Assembly: GCF_001577305.1 (NCBI RefSeq)
Contig: NZ_CP014518.1
Span: forward strand, 4,278,001 to 4,342,000
Direction of reading: 5' to 3'
Length of the DNA stretch: 64,000 nucleotides
Source: Sinomonas atrocyanea
GTDB taxonomy: Bacteria; Actinomycetota; Actinomycetes; Actinomycetales; Micrococcaceae
Of this stretch, positions 34,986-42,865 are shown piece by piece. Under the pieces are notes generated by a model. The model searched no databases. It had not been told where the DNA came from and saw only the letters and a list, made by a program, of their open reading frames with translations. Every line of letters starts with the position of its first letter. The stretch's first letter is position 1. Made by a program: the position numbers and the translations under genes.

Positions 34986-35930
34986 TCAGCCGGCGAGCCC
35001 CTTCTCCTTGAGCCACGCGTCCGCGGCGGCCTTGGGGTCCTGCTTGGCGCTGCCCGAGACCTCGTCGTTGAGCTTGACGAGGTCCGCGGTGGTGAGCGCG
35101 GCCTGGACCTTGTTCAGCACGCCCTTCGCCTTGTCCGTGATCCTGTCGGTGCGCACGAGCGGGACCACCTGCTGGGCGGCGAAGTTGTTCTGCGGGTCCT
35201 CGAGGGTCACGAGGTGGTTCTGCGAGATGAGCGGCGAGGTCGTGAACACGTCCGCAGCCTGGATCTGGTTGTCCTGGAGCGCCTTGATGGTCACGGGGCC
35301 ACCGCCGTCGCTGAGCGGGACGAACTGCTTGGGCGTGCAGCCGTACTTGGCCTTGAGCCCGGGCAGCCCCTGCGGGCGGTCCTTCGCCTCGGGCGGCATG
35401 CCGAGGGAGATCTGGTCGCAGACCTTCCCGAGGTCGGCGAGCGTCTTGAGGCTGTACTTGTCCGCGGTGGCCTGGGTGACCACGATCGAGTCCTTGTCCT
35501 CGGCGTTGGCCGGGTCCAGCACCGCGAGGCCCTTCGGCGTGGCCGCGGGGAGCGCCTTCATGACGTCCGCGGCGCTGACGGCGGTGGCGTTCTTGTCGAA
35601 GTAGCGCAGGAGGTTGCCCGAGTAGTCCGGCACGGCGTCGATCGAGCCGTCCTGGAGCGCCTTGACGTAGACCTCGCGGGAGCCGATCCCCGTCTTCGTG
35701 GTCGCCTGCACGCCGGCGCCGTTGAGCGCCCCGGCGTAGATGTCCGCGAGGATCTCGCTCTCGGTGAAGTTGGCCGAGCCCACCACGATCGCCCCGCCCG
35801 CGCTGGCCTGGCCCGAGGCCGGCGCCGTGGAGAGCGGATTCGACGCGCCGCCGCACGCGCACAGGGCGAGTGCGACGACGGGGACGGCCACGAGGGCGGC
35901 CTTGCGGGCCAGGCGTCGGTAGATGGTCAC
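34986..35930 (-). CDS. Orphan substrate-binding lipoprotein of a QAT (ProX/OpuC-type) ABC transporter
   Basis: The protein has 314 residues from a GTG with AGGAGG at 9 bases. The lipobox is LALCACG, followed by a low-complexity linker and the OpuAC-type domain (VVGSANFTESEILADIYAGA, DAVPDYSGNLLRYFD, LVTLEDPQNNFAAQQVVPLV). The family binds glycine betaine, choline or other quaternary amines. No permease or ATPase gene is adjacent, so it must work with a transporter encoded elsewhere, or has been separated from it. In the 172-bp gap upstream of its 3' end I see nothing. Confidence 0.87.
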   Translation of the reverse strand: MTIYRRLARKAALVAVPVVALALCACGGASNPLSTAPASGQASAGGAIVVGSANFTESEILADIYAGALNGAGVQATTKTGIGSREVYVKALQDGSIDAVPDYSGNLLRYFDKNATAVSAADVMKALPAATPKGLAVLDPANAEDKDSIVVTQATADKYSLKTLADLGKVCDQISLGMPPEAKDRPQGLPGLKAKYGCTPKQFVPLSDGGGPVTIKALQDNQIQAADVFTTSPLISQNHLVTLEDPQNNFAAQQVVPLVRTDRITDKAKGVLNKVQAALTTADLVKLNDEVSGSAKQDPKAAADAWLKEKGLAG

Positions 35931-36093
35931 GGTCGGGTTCCTCCTGCGATCGGTGCGGTGACGTGCCGTGATCCCGGACCGGTGCTCGCACCCGGGTCGA
36001 AGGCCATCATCCCCTGTCATTCGGAGCAGGCTGAGGAACGGATGGCCACGGGCGCGGCGCGGCAGCGGCGCAGCCGGCCCCTCAAGGCCAGCC

Positions 36094-36795
36094 CTACGCG
36101 GCGGCCCCGGACTCGACGGCCAGTCCGGCGAGCCGCCACTCGAGCATCCCGTCCTCGAGGCGGCGCGCGGCCACGCCGCGGGCGCGGAGGAGGTCCACAG
36201 CGTCGTAGGCCATGACGCAGTAGGCGCCGCGGCAGTAGGCCACAACCTCCGAGTCGGCCGGCAGCTCGGCCAGGCGCGCCTCGAGCTCGTCGAGGGGAAT
36301 CGAGACGGCGCCGGGGAGGTGCCCAGCCGCGAACTCCTCAGCGGGCCGGACGTCCAGGACGGTCAGGGTACCGGCCGCCGCCCGCTCGGCGAGCTCCTCC
36401 CGCGTGAGCCCTTCCTCGGAGGCCCGCTCCCCCGCGAGGCGGAGGTAGGCGACCCGGCGCGGCTCGACGTCGGCCACGCGCTCCTGCGCGACACCCCGGA
36501 GCAGGGCGTACAGGCGCAGGACGTCGGGGCCCGCCACCGTGTAGAAGATGCGCGTGCGCGAGCGGCGGGTGGCGACGAGCCCGGCCTGCCGCAGCGTCTG
36601 CAGGTGGGCGGATGCCGTGGACAGGCCCAGTCCCGCGGCCTCGGCGAGGGCCTCGACGCTCCGCTCCCCCTGGGTGAGGAGGTCGAGCAGCTCGAGCCGC
36701 TTGCCGTTCGCGAGGGCCTTGCCCACGCGCGCGAACTCCTCGAAGAGCGCCGCCTTGTCCTCGCGCCGCGCAGCCGCCGACGACCCCTCAGCCAT
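36094..36795 (-). CDS. ArsR family regulator fused to a rhodanese domain
   Basis: The protein has 233 residues from an ATG with GGAGG upstream. Residues about 20-105 are an ArsR winged helix (GKRLELLDLLTQGERSVEAL, GLSTASAHLQTLRQAGLV). Residues about 125-230 are a rhodanese domain with LDVRPAEEFAAGHLPGAVSI and the active-site loop CRGAYCVMAYDA, in which the first Cys is the persulfide carrier. Such fusions sense reactive sulfur or metal/arsenic stress. It diverges from an MFS gene 64 bp away, which is its likely target. Confidence 0.9.
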   Translation of the reverse strand: MAEGSSAAARREDKAALFEEFARVGKALANGKRLELLDLLTQGERSVEALAEAAGLGLSTASAHLQTLRQAGLVATRRSRTRIFYTVAGPDVLRLYALLRGVAQERVADVEPRRVAYLRLAGERASEEGLTREELAERAAAGTLTVLDVRPAEEFAAGHLPGAVSIPLDELEARLAELPADSEVVAYCRGAYCVMAYDAVDLLRARGVAARRLEDGMLEWRLAGLAVESGAAA

Positions 36796-36859
36796 CCATT
36801 CCTCCAAAGATCCGTGTAATACTGGATCAAATCCTATTCCATGTTTCTTTGGAGAACCA
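36796..36859. promoter_or_regulatory. Divergent promoter region of the ArsR-rhodanese and MFS genes
   Basis: The 64-bp gap is unusually AT-rich for this genome and holds both ribosome-binding sites as a mirrored pair, CTCCAAAGA and TCTTTGGAG, plus a GGATCAAATCC dyad in the middle. Overlapping promoters under the ArsR protein are likely. Confidence 0.55.
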
Positions 36860-38110
36860 GTGAAGACCACCGCTCCCCCGGTCCTCGGGCTGCGGCACAA
36901 CCTCGCCCAGTTCATCCTCCTGGTCGCCGTCAACGCCCTCGTGGGCGGGACGCTGGGGCAGGAGCGCACCGTCCTGCCCCTGCTGGCCACGCGCGAGTTC
37001 CACCTCGACCTCTACACGAGCGCCCTGACGTACATCCTGGCGTTCGGGGTGTCCAAGGCCGCGATGAACTACTTCGCCGGCACCCTCTCGGACCGGTTGG
37101 GGCGCAAGCCCGTGCTCGTGGCCGGCTGGCTCGTGGCGATCCCCGTGCCGCTCATGCTCATCGTCGGGCCCCAGTGGGGCTGGATTGTGGCCGCGAACGT
37201 GCTCCTCGGCATCAGCCAGGGCCTGACCTGGTCCACCACCGTGGTCATGAAGATGGACCTCGTGGGCCCGCGGCAGCGCGGCCTCGCGATGGGGTTCAAC
37301 GAGGCGGCGGGCTACCTCGGGGTCGCCGTGACCGCCCTCGCCACCGGCTGGATCGCCGCGCAGTACGGCCTGCGGCCGGGACCGTTCCTGCTCGGCGCCG
37401 CCTACATCGCGCTCGGGCTGGGCCTGTCCGTCCTGACGGTGCGGGAGACGCACCACCACGCGAGGCTAGAGGCGGCCCAGCACGTCTCGGCCCGGGCCAC
37501 GGCCCACGGCGGCCTCACCACGGGCGAGGTCTTCCGGCTCACGAGCTTCACCGACCGCTCGCTCTCCTCCGTGAGCCAGGCCGGGATGGTGAACAACCTC
37601 AACGACGGCCTCGCGTGGGGCCTCTTCCCGGTCCTGTTCGCCTCCGCGGGGCTGAGCCTGGGCCAGATCGGCGTCCTCGCCGCCGTCTACCCGGCGGTGT
37701 GGGGCGCGGGCCAGCTCGTGACCGGGGCGGCCTCGGACAGGTATGGGCGCAAGTGGCTCATCGCCGGCGGCATGGTGGTGCAGGCGGTGGCCCTGGGGAT
37801 GGTCGCGGCGGGCCACGGCTTCGGGATCTGGCTCGCCGCCGCGGTCCTGCTCGGGGCCGGCACCGCGATGGTGTACCCGACGCTGCTCGCGGCGATCGGC
37901 GACGTCGCGCACCCCGCCTGGCGCGCCCGCTCCGTGGGCATCTACCGCCTCTGGCGCGACGGCGGCTTCGCCGTGGGCGCGCTCCTCTCCGGCGTCCTCG
38001 CGGACCTCTACGGGCTGCCGACGGCGATCGCGGCCGTCGCCGTCCTCACCGCCCTCTCCGGGGTGGTCGTCGCGGTGCGCATGCGCGGCACCGACCACGC
38101 GGCGGCGTAG
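36860..38110 (+). CDS. MFS transporter
   Basis: The protein has 416 residues from a GTG with GGAG at 6 bases; the long upstream frame crosses the regulator and is rejected. Twelve membrane segments are visible. The MFS signature is GTLSDRLGRKPVLVA between segments 2 and 3, repeated as GAASDRYGRKWLIAG in the second half. The pairing with an ArsR-rhodanese regulator suggests export of a toxic ion or sulfur compound, but uptake cannot be excluded. Confidence 0.9.
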   Translation: MKTTAPPVLGLRHNLAQFILLVAVNALVGGTLGQERTVLPLLATREFHLDLYTSALTYILAFGVSKAAMNYFAGTLSDRLGRKPVLVAGWLVAIPVPLMLIVGPQWGWIVAANVLLGISQGLTWSTTVVMKMDLVGPRQRGLAMGFNEAAGYLGVAVTALATGWIAAQYGLRPGPFLLGAAYIALGLGLSVLTVRETHHHARLEAAQHVSARATAHGGLTTGEVFRLTSFTDRSLSSVSQAGMVNNLNDGLAWGLFPVLFASAGLSLGQIGVLAAVYPAVWGAGQLVTGAASDRYGRKWLIAGGMVVQAVALGMVAAGHGFGIWLAAAVLLGAGTAMVYPTLLAAIGDVAHPAWRARSVGIYRLWRDGGFAVGALLSGVLADLYGLPTAIAAVAVLTALSGVVVAVRMRGTDHAAA

Positions 38111-38124
38111 CGCGCCCCTGCAGA

Positions 38125-38170
38125 AGGAGGCGGACGACGGCGGGTGGGCACCCGCCGTCGTCCGCCTCCT
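38125..38170. repeat. Repeated hairpin element, copy 2 (terminator position)
   Basis: Perfect 22-bp arms around a GG loop, core GACGGCGGGTG-GG-CACCCGCCGTC. It lies between the convergent MFS and HbpS-like genes. The core is shared with the elements at 17582 and 44264. Confidence 0.8.
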
Positions 38171-38193
38171 CTGGCTGCGCCCGCTCAGGGGGC

Positions 38194-38622
38194 TCAGGCC
38201 ACCTGCGCCTCGAGGCCCACGGACTGGATCGCCTTGGCTGCGGCGGTCTCGTCGTTGTCGGACGTGTCGCCGCTGATGCCCACGGCTCCGTGCACGTCCC
38301 CGTCGCCGTTGCGGATGATCACGCCGCCGGGCACCGGGACGAGCCGGCCGCCCAAGGCGGCCGCCGCCGCCGTGACGAAGTAGGCCTGCTGCTCGGCGCG
38401 CTCCATGAGGGCCCGGGAGCCCATGCCCAGGGCGAGGGCGCCGTACGCCTTGCCGTGGGCGATCTCGAAGCGGTTGTTCGAGGCGCCGTCCTCCCGCGCC
38501 GCGGCGACCACGTGGCCCCCGGCGTCGAGCACCACGACGGTCAGCGGCTTGAAGCCCTGCTGCCGGCCGACCGCGAGCGCCTCGTCGACGATCGTGCGGG
38601 CTGCTGCGAGTCCGATGCTCAC
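38194..38622 (-). CDS. glcG: HbpS/GlcG-family (DUF336) protein
   Basis: The protein has 142 residues and the family's usual shape: ARTIVDEALAVGRQQG, then VVVLDAGGHVVAAAREDGA, HGKAYGALALG and GGRLVPVPGGVIIRNGDG. Relatives include heme-binding HbpS and GlcG of glycolate loci. Function is uncertain, with heme or small-ligand binding proposed. Its ATG overlaps the malate synthase stop (ATGA), as in Glc-type operons where glcG and glcB sit together. Confidence 0.85.
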   Translation of the reverse strand: MSIGLAAARTIVDEALAVGRQQGFKPLTVVVLDAGGHVVAAAREDGASNNRFEIAHGKAYGALALGMGSRALMERAEQQAYFVTAAAAALGGRLVPVPGGVIIRNGDGDVHGAVGISGDTSDNDETAAAKAIQSVGLEAQVA

Positions 38623-40805
38623 GAGGCGCTCCTGACCAGGCCCTCGGCCTGCTTCTGCGCCTCGCGGCGGCGGTGCAGGATCGGCTCGGTGTAGCCGGAG
38701 GGCTGGCTGGCGCCCTCGAGCACGAGCTCGCGGGCGGCGAGGAAGGCCTCCGAGTCGAACGAGGGCGCCATGGGCACGTAGCCCGGGTCACCGGCGTTCT
38801 GCTCGTCGACCACGGCCGCCATGCGCCGCAGCGAGTCCTCCACCTGCTCCTCGGTGATGATGCCGTGCAGGAGCCAGTTGGAGATGTGCTGGGAGCTGAT
38901 GCGGCACGTGGCGCGGTCCTCCATCAGGGGGGTGCCCTCGATGTCCGGGACCTTGGAGCAGCCCACGCCGGAGCTCACCCAGCGCACCACGTAGCCCAGG
39001 GTGCTCTGGATGTTGTTGTCCAGCTCGTTGCGGCGGGCCTCCTCGTCCCACCCGCTCGGGTCCCCGAGCGGGATGGTGAGCAGCTGGCGCAGCGTGGACC
39101 GGCGGCCGGTGCCGAGCTCGGCCTGCCGGGCGTCCACGTCGACCTGGTGGTAGTGGATCGCGTGCAGGGTCGCCGCCGTGGGCGACGGGACCCAGGCGCA
39201 GTTGGCGCCGGCGAGCGGGTGCGCGACCTTCTGCTCGAGCATGTCCTTGAGGTTGTCCGGGGCGGCCCACATGCCCTTGCCGATCTGGGCACGGCCGCGG
39301 AAGCCGCACTCGAGCCCGATGTCCACGTTCGAGTCCTCGTAGGCCTTGATCCAGCTGGTGGAGCGCATGTCCGCCTTGCGGACCATCGGCCCGGCGAGCA
39401 TCGAGGTGTGGATCTCGTCGCCGGTGCGGTCGAGGAAGCCGGTGTTGATGAAGACCACCCGGTCGCGGGCCTGAAAGATGCAGGCCTTGAGGTTCGCCGA
39501 GGTGCGGCGCTCCTCGTCCATGATCCCGATCTTGAGCGTGCGCGGCTCGAGTCCGAGCACCGACTCGGCGCCGGCGAGGAGGGCGCAGGCCACGGCGACC
39601 TCCTCCGGTCCGTGCATCTTGGGCTTGACGATGTAGACCGACCCGGCACGGGAGTTGCCGCCCGCGTGCGGGCCCCGCAGGTCGTGCACCGAGCCGAGGC
39701 CCGTGAAGAGCGCGTCGAGGATCTCCTCGGGGACGGGGTTGCCGGCGGCATCGAGCACGGCGTCGCTCGTCATGAGGTGGCCCACCTGGCGGATGAGCAG
39801 GAGCGAGCGCCCCGGGAGGGTCACCTCGGACCCGTCGGGCGCGGTGTAGACCCGGTCCGGGTTGAGGCGGCGGCTGAAGGTGCGCCCGCCCTTGCTCACG
39901 TCCGCGGTGAGCGTGCCCTGCATGAGCCGGAGCCAGTTGCGGTAGCCGGAGACCTTGTCCTCGGCGTCCACGGCGGCCACCGAGTCCTCGAGGTCCATGA
40001 TCGTGGTGAGCGCGGCCTCGAGCACCACGTCCTTCACGCCCGCGGCGTCGGTGGACCCGATGGGGTGGCTGCGGTCGACCTGGATCTCGAGGTGGAGCCC
40101 GTGGTGGGCGAGCAGGATGGCCTCGGGCGCGGCGGCCTCGCCGCGGTGCCCCACGAACTGCGCGGGCTCCGCGAGCCCGGTCTCGCCCTGGGCCGTCTCG
40201 GCCACGAGGGCGCCGGCCTCGATCCGGTAGGCGGTCACGTCCGCGTGGGAGCCGTGGGCGAGGGGCACAGCCTCGTCGAGGAGCTGCCGCGCCTTGGCGA
40301 TCACGGCCTCGCCGCGGACGGGGTTGTAGTCCCCGCCCCGCTCGCGGCCCTCGGCCTCGTCGATCACGTCGGCGCCGTAGAACGCGTCGTACAGGGAGCC
40401 CCACCGGGCGTTCGCAGCGTTGGCCGCGAAACGGGCGTTGAGGAGCGGCACCACGAGCTGCGGGCCCGAGAGGCTGGCGATCTCCGGGTCCACCCGCTCG
40501 GTCGAGATGCTGAAGTCCCCAGGCTCGTCCACGAGGTAGCCGATCGAGCGCAGGAACGCCTCGTAGGCGTCCTGGTCGATCCCGCCCTCGCCGGCGGAGC
40601 GGTGGAACTCGTCGATCTGCGCCTGGATCCGGTCCCGGGTGGCGAGCAGCTCCGCCACGCGCGGAGAGAACTCCTCGATGAGCGCCGCGGCGCCGGACCA
40701 GAAGGCATCCTCCTCGATGCCCGTGCCGGGAAGGGCCTCGTCGCGGACGAACGCATGGAGCGCCTCCGCGACCCGCAGCCCGTGGAGGTCGATTCGGTCG
40801 GTCAT
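38619..40805 (-). CDS. glcB: Malate synthase G
   Basis: The protein has 728 residues, the normal length for isoform G, from an ATG with GAGGAG 5-6 bases upstream. Typical stretches are LNARFAANAANARWGSLYDA, TIMDLEDSVAAVDAEDK, NLKACIFQARDRVVFINTGF, GKGMWAAPD and CAWVPSPTAATLHA. It condenses glyoxylate with acetyl-CoA to malate, the entry of glycolate carbon into the TCA cycle. It is first in an operon with glcG and divergent from the permease at 41059, with a shared inverted repeat between them. Confidence 0.96.
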   Translation of the reverse strand: MTDRIDLHGLRVAEALHAFVRDEALPGTGIEEDAFWSGAAALIEEFSPRVAELLATRDRIQAQIDEFHRSAGEGGIDQDAYEAFLRSIGYLVDEPGDFSISTERVDPEIASLSGPQLVVPLLNARFAANAANARWGSLYDAFYGADVIDEAEGRERGGDYNPVRGEAVIAKARQLLDEAVPLAHGSHADVTAYRIEAGALVAETAQGETGLAEPAQFVGHRGEAAAPEAILLAHHGLHLEIQVDRSHPIGSTDAAGVKDVVLEAALTTIMDLEDSVAAVDAEDKVSGYRNWLRLMQGTLTADVSKGGRTFSRRLNPDRVYTAPDGSEVTLPGRSLLLIRQVGHLMTSDAVLDAAGNPVPEEILDALFTGLGSVHDLRGPHAGGNSRAGSVYIVKPKMHGPEEVAVACALLAGAESVLGLEPRTLKIGIMDEERRTSANLKACIFQARDRVVFINTGFLDRTGDEIHTSMLAGPMVRKADMRSTSWIKAYEDSNVDIGLECGFRGRAQIGKGMWAAPDNLKDMLEQKVAHPLAGANCAWVPSPTAATLHAIHYHQVDVDARQAELGTGRRSTLRQLLTIPLGDPSGWDEEARRNELDNNIQSTLGYVVRWVSSGVGCSKVPDIEGTPLMEDRATCRISSQHISNWLLHGIITEEQVEDSLRRMAAVVDEQNAGDPGYVPMAPSFDSEAFLAARELVLEGASQPSGYTEPILHRRREAQKQAEGLVRSAS

Positions 40806-40831
40806 GATGACTCCTCGCAATGAAAGCGCTG

Positions 40832-40847
40832 TTTCGCAATGCGGAAA
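40832..40847. promoter_or_regulatory. Putative glycolate-regulon operator, site A
   Basis: TTTCGCAATGCGGAAA is a near-perfect inverted repeat 27 bp upstream of malate synthase. It matches site B at 40998 in 12 of 16 bases (TTTCG-N6-CGGAAA with one shared inner A). Confidence 0.6.
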
Positions 40848-40956
40848 ATGTATCTCGATCCCCACGAAGGTAGCCAGCCCGGCGGCCCGCTGTCAACGCC
40901 GCTCCGCCGTCTGGCCTCTCAGAACGCACCGTGGACTGACCACTGTGGACCGACCA

Positions 40957-40986
40957 TTGACCGGTGGTCCAGCTCACACCTAGACT
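40957..40986 (+). promoter_or_regulatory. Promoter of the lctP-type permease gene
   Basis: TTGACC (40957-40962) and TAGACT (40981-40986) are 18 bp apart. The predicted start of transcription is near 40993, just before operator site B. Confidence 0.5.
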
Positions 40987-40997
40987 CCGAGGGGCTA

Positions 40998-41013
40998 TTT
41001 CGGATAACGGAAA
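40998..41013. promoter_or_regulatory. Putative glycolate-regulon operator, site B
   Basis: TTTCGGATAACGGAAA lies just downstream of the predicted transcription start of the permease gene and resembles site A before malate synthase. A repressor of IclR or GntR type would fit, but no candidate gene is adjacent. Confidence 0.6.
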
Positions 41014-41058
41014 GTAACTTCCGGTCCATAGCGGTCCCCCACAGACAAAGGAGTCTCT

Positions 41059-42816
41059 GTGAGCACCTTCCACCAGCTTGTCGATCCCCTCAACGGGTCG
41101 CTGGCCCTCTCGGCGGTCCTGGCCGCCCTTCCCCTCATCCTGCTCTTCGTGATGCTCGGCATCTTCCGGACGAAGGCATGGAAAGCCGCCGTTGCAAGCC
41201 TCGTCCTCTCGATCGTCCTCGCCATCGCGGTCTGGCAGATGCCGCCCGGGCAGGCCCTCTCGGCCACCGCGGAGGGCGCCTTCTACGGGGTGTTCCCCAT
41301 CCTGTGGATCCTCATCAACGCGCTGTGGGTCTACAAGCTCACCGTCGCCACGCGCTGGTTCGACGTCCTCGGCACCACCATCCGCTCCATCTCGGCCGAC
41401 CTGCGGATCCTCGTGATCCTCATCGCGTTCTGCTTCGGGGCGCTCCTCGAGGCCCTCGCCGGCTTCGGCGCCCCCGTGGCCATCACCGCCGCGATGCTCG
41501 TGGCGGCGGGCATGAAGCCGCTGAAGTCCGCCATGGTGGCCCTCCTCGCCAACACGGCGCCGGTCGCCTTCGGCGCCATGGCCTCGCCGGTCATCGCCCT
41601 CAGCGGCGTCACGGGCATCCCGCTCGGGACGGTCTCGGCGATGGCGGGGCGGCAGACCCCGTTCCTCGCCCTGATCGTGCCGCTCCTGCTCGTGTTCATC
41701 GTGGACGGCAGGCGCGGTGTCCGGCAGACGTGGCCCGCGGCCATCGTGGGCGGCGTGGTGTTCGCCATCGTCCAGTTCCTCACCTCGAACTTCTTCACCG
41801 TCGAGCTCACGGATGTCCTGGCGAGCATCGTCGCGATCGCGGCCGTCCTGCTCCTCCTGCGGGTGTGGCAGCCGGCGGAGCTGCTCGAGGCGGACGGCGT
41901 GGCCGAGCAGGAGAGCGAGACGGTGCTCGCCCAGCAGGGCGCGTCGGCCGTCACGCGCGACGTCGATGCCTCCTCCACGGCCACCGTCGGCGCCCGGGCG
42001 GGGGGTGCCTCCGCGACGGGCGCCACCGGCGGCGAGCCGCCGCACGGAGCCGGCCGGGCCGGCGTCGGACGCCCCAGCACCCGCGAGATCTGGATGGCGG
42101 TCGCCCCCTACCTCGTCATCATCGTGGTCTTCTCGCTGTCCCAGGTCCCCGCGATCAAGACCTGGCTCACGGCGGTGGGCGGCTTCTCCTTCCGGTGGCC
42201 CGCCCTCAACGTGGTGGACCCCGCCGGCAAGCAGGTGGGATCGCAGATCATGCGGTTCGACCACCTCAAGGCCACCGGCACCCTGCTGCTCCTCTCCGGC
42301 CTCATCACCCTCGCGCTGTACCGCATCCCGTTCGGCCGCGGCGTGCGGATCTACGGCGAGACGCTCAAGGTGCTGCGCTGGACCATCCTCACGGTCAGCG
42401 CGGTCCTCGCCCTCTCCTTCGTCATGAACCTCTCCGGCCAGACGGGAACGCTCGGCATCGCCCTGGCATCCGCCGGCGGGATCTTCGCCCTCCTCTCCCC
42501 CGTGCTGGGGTGGATCGGCGTGGCCCTCACGGGCTCGGACACCTCGTCGAACTCCCTGTTCGGCCAGCTGCAGGTCACGGCCGCCGCGCATACGGGGCTC
42601 TCGCCGATCCTCATGGCCGCGACGAACTCCTCGGCCGGCGTGCTCGGGAAGATGCTCTCGCTCCAGAACCTCGCCGTCGCCGCGGCAGCCGTGGGCCTCG
42701 ACGGTTCGGAGAGCACCCTCTTCCGGCGCCTGCTCGGCTGGAGCCTGGGGCTCCTCGTGGTCCTCACCGTCCTCGTGCTCCTGCAGACCGGCCCGCTGTC
42801 CTGGATGGTCCCGTGA
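41059..42816 (+). CDS. L-lactate/glycolate permease (LctP family)
   Basis: The protein has 585 residues from a GTG with AAAGGAG 6 bases upstream. About 13 membrane segments are visible, with the family blocks GALLEALAGFGAPVAITAAM and APVAFGAMASPVIALSGVTG and the C-terminal ISATNSSAG-like ATNSSAGVLGKMLSLQNLAV. A hydrophilic loop at residues about 275-335 rich in Ala, Gly and Thr is longer than usual. It imports lactate or glycolate with protons; the neighbours (GlcD 50 bp on, malate synthase divergent) favour glycolate, as with GlcA. Confidence 0.92.
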   Translation: MSTFHQLVDPLNGSLALSAVLAALPLILLFVMLGIFRTKAWKAAVASLVLSIVLAIAVWQMPPGQALSATAEGAFYGVFPILWILINALWVYKLTVATRWFDVLGTTIRSISADLRILVILIAFCFGALLEALAGFGAPVAITAAMLVAAGMKPLKSAMVALLANTAPVAFGAMASPVIALSGVTGIPLGTVSAMAGRQTPFLALIVPLLLVFIVDGRRGVRQTWPAAIVGGVVFAIVQFLTSNFFTVELTDVLASIVAIAAVLLLLRVWQPAELLEADGVAEQESETVLAQQGASAVTRDVDASSTATVGARAGGASATGATGGEPPHGAGRAGVGRPSTREIWMAVAPYLVIIVVFSLSQVPAIKTWLTAVGGFSFRWPALNVVDPAGKQVGSQIMRFDHLKATGTLLLLSGLITLALYRIPFGRGVRIYGETLKVLRWTILTVSAVLALSFVMNLSGQTGTLGIALASAGGIFALLSPVLGWIGVALTGSDTSSNSLFGQLQVTAAAHTGLSPILMAATNSSAGVLGKMLSLQNLAVAAAAVGLDGSESTLFRRLLGWSLGLLVVLTVLVLLQTGPLSWMVP

Positions 42817-42865
42817 CCTCCGGGGCGCCCTCCCCTACCATCACCACAACACCCCAGAAGGCACC

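Noticed and set aside
32111..35011. 966-codon plus-strand frame antisense to the FAD/Fe-S oxidoreductase
   Set aside because: The minus-strand protein has clear FAD and Fe-S motifs; the plus frame is a low-complexity Arg/His/Ala shadow.
36548..36859. N-terminal extension of the MFS protein
   Set aside because: The extension runs through the ArsR gene on the other strand; the GTG at 36860 has a proper RBS and fits the family start.
38788..42591. Very long minus-strand open frame (over 1200 codons) through malate synthase and the permease gene
   Set aside because: It reads the malate synthase region in a wrong frame and runs antisense to the permease. Composition is Arg/Gly/Asp/His rich, as in high-GC shadow frames, with no recognisable domain.
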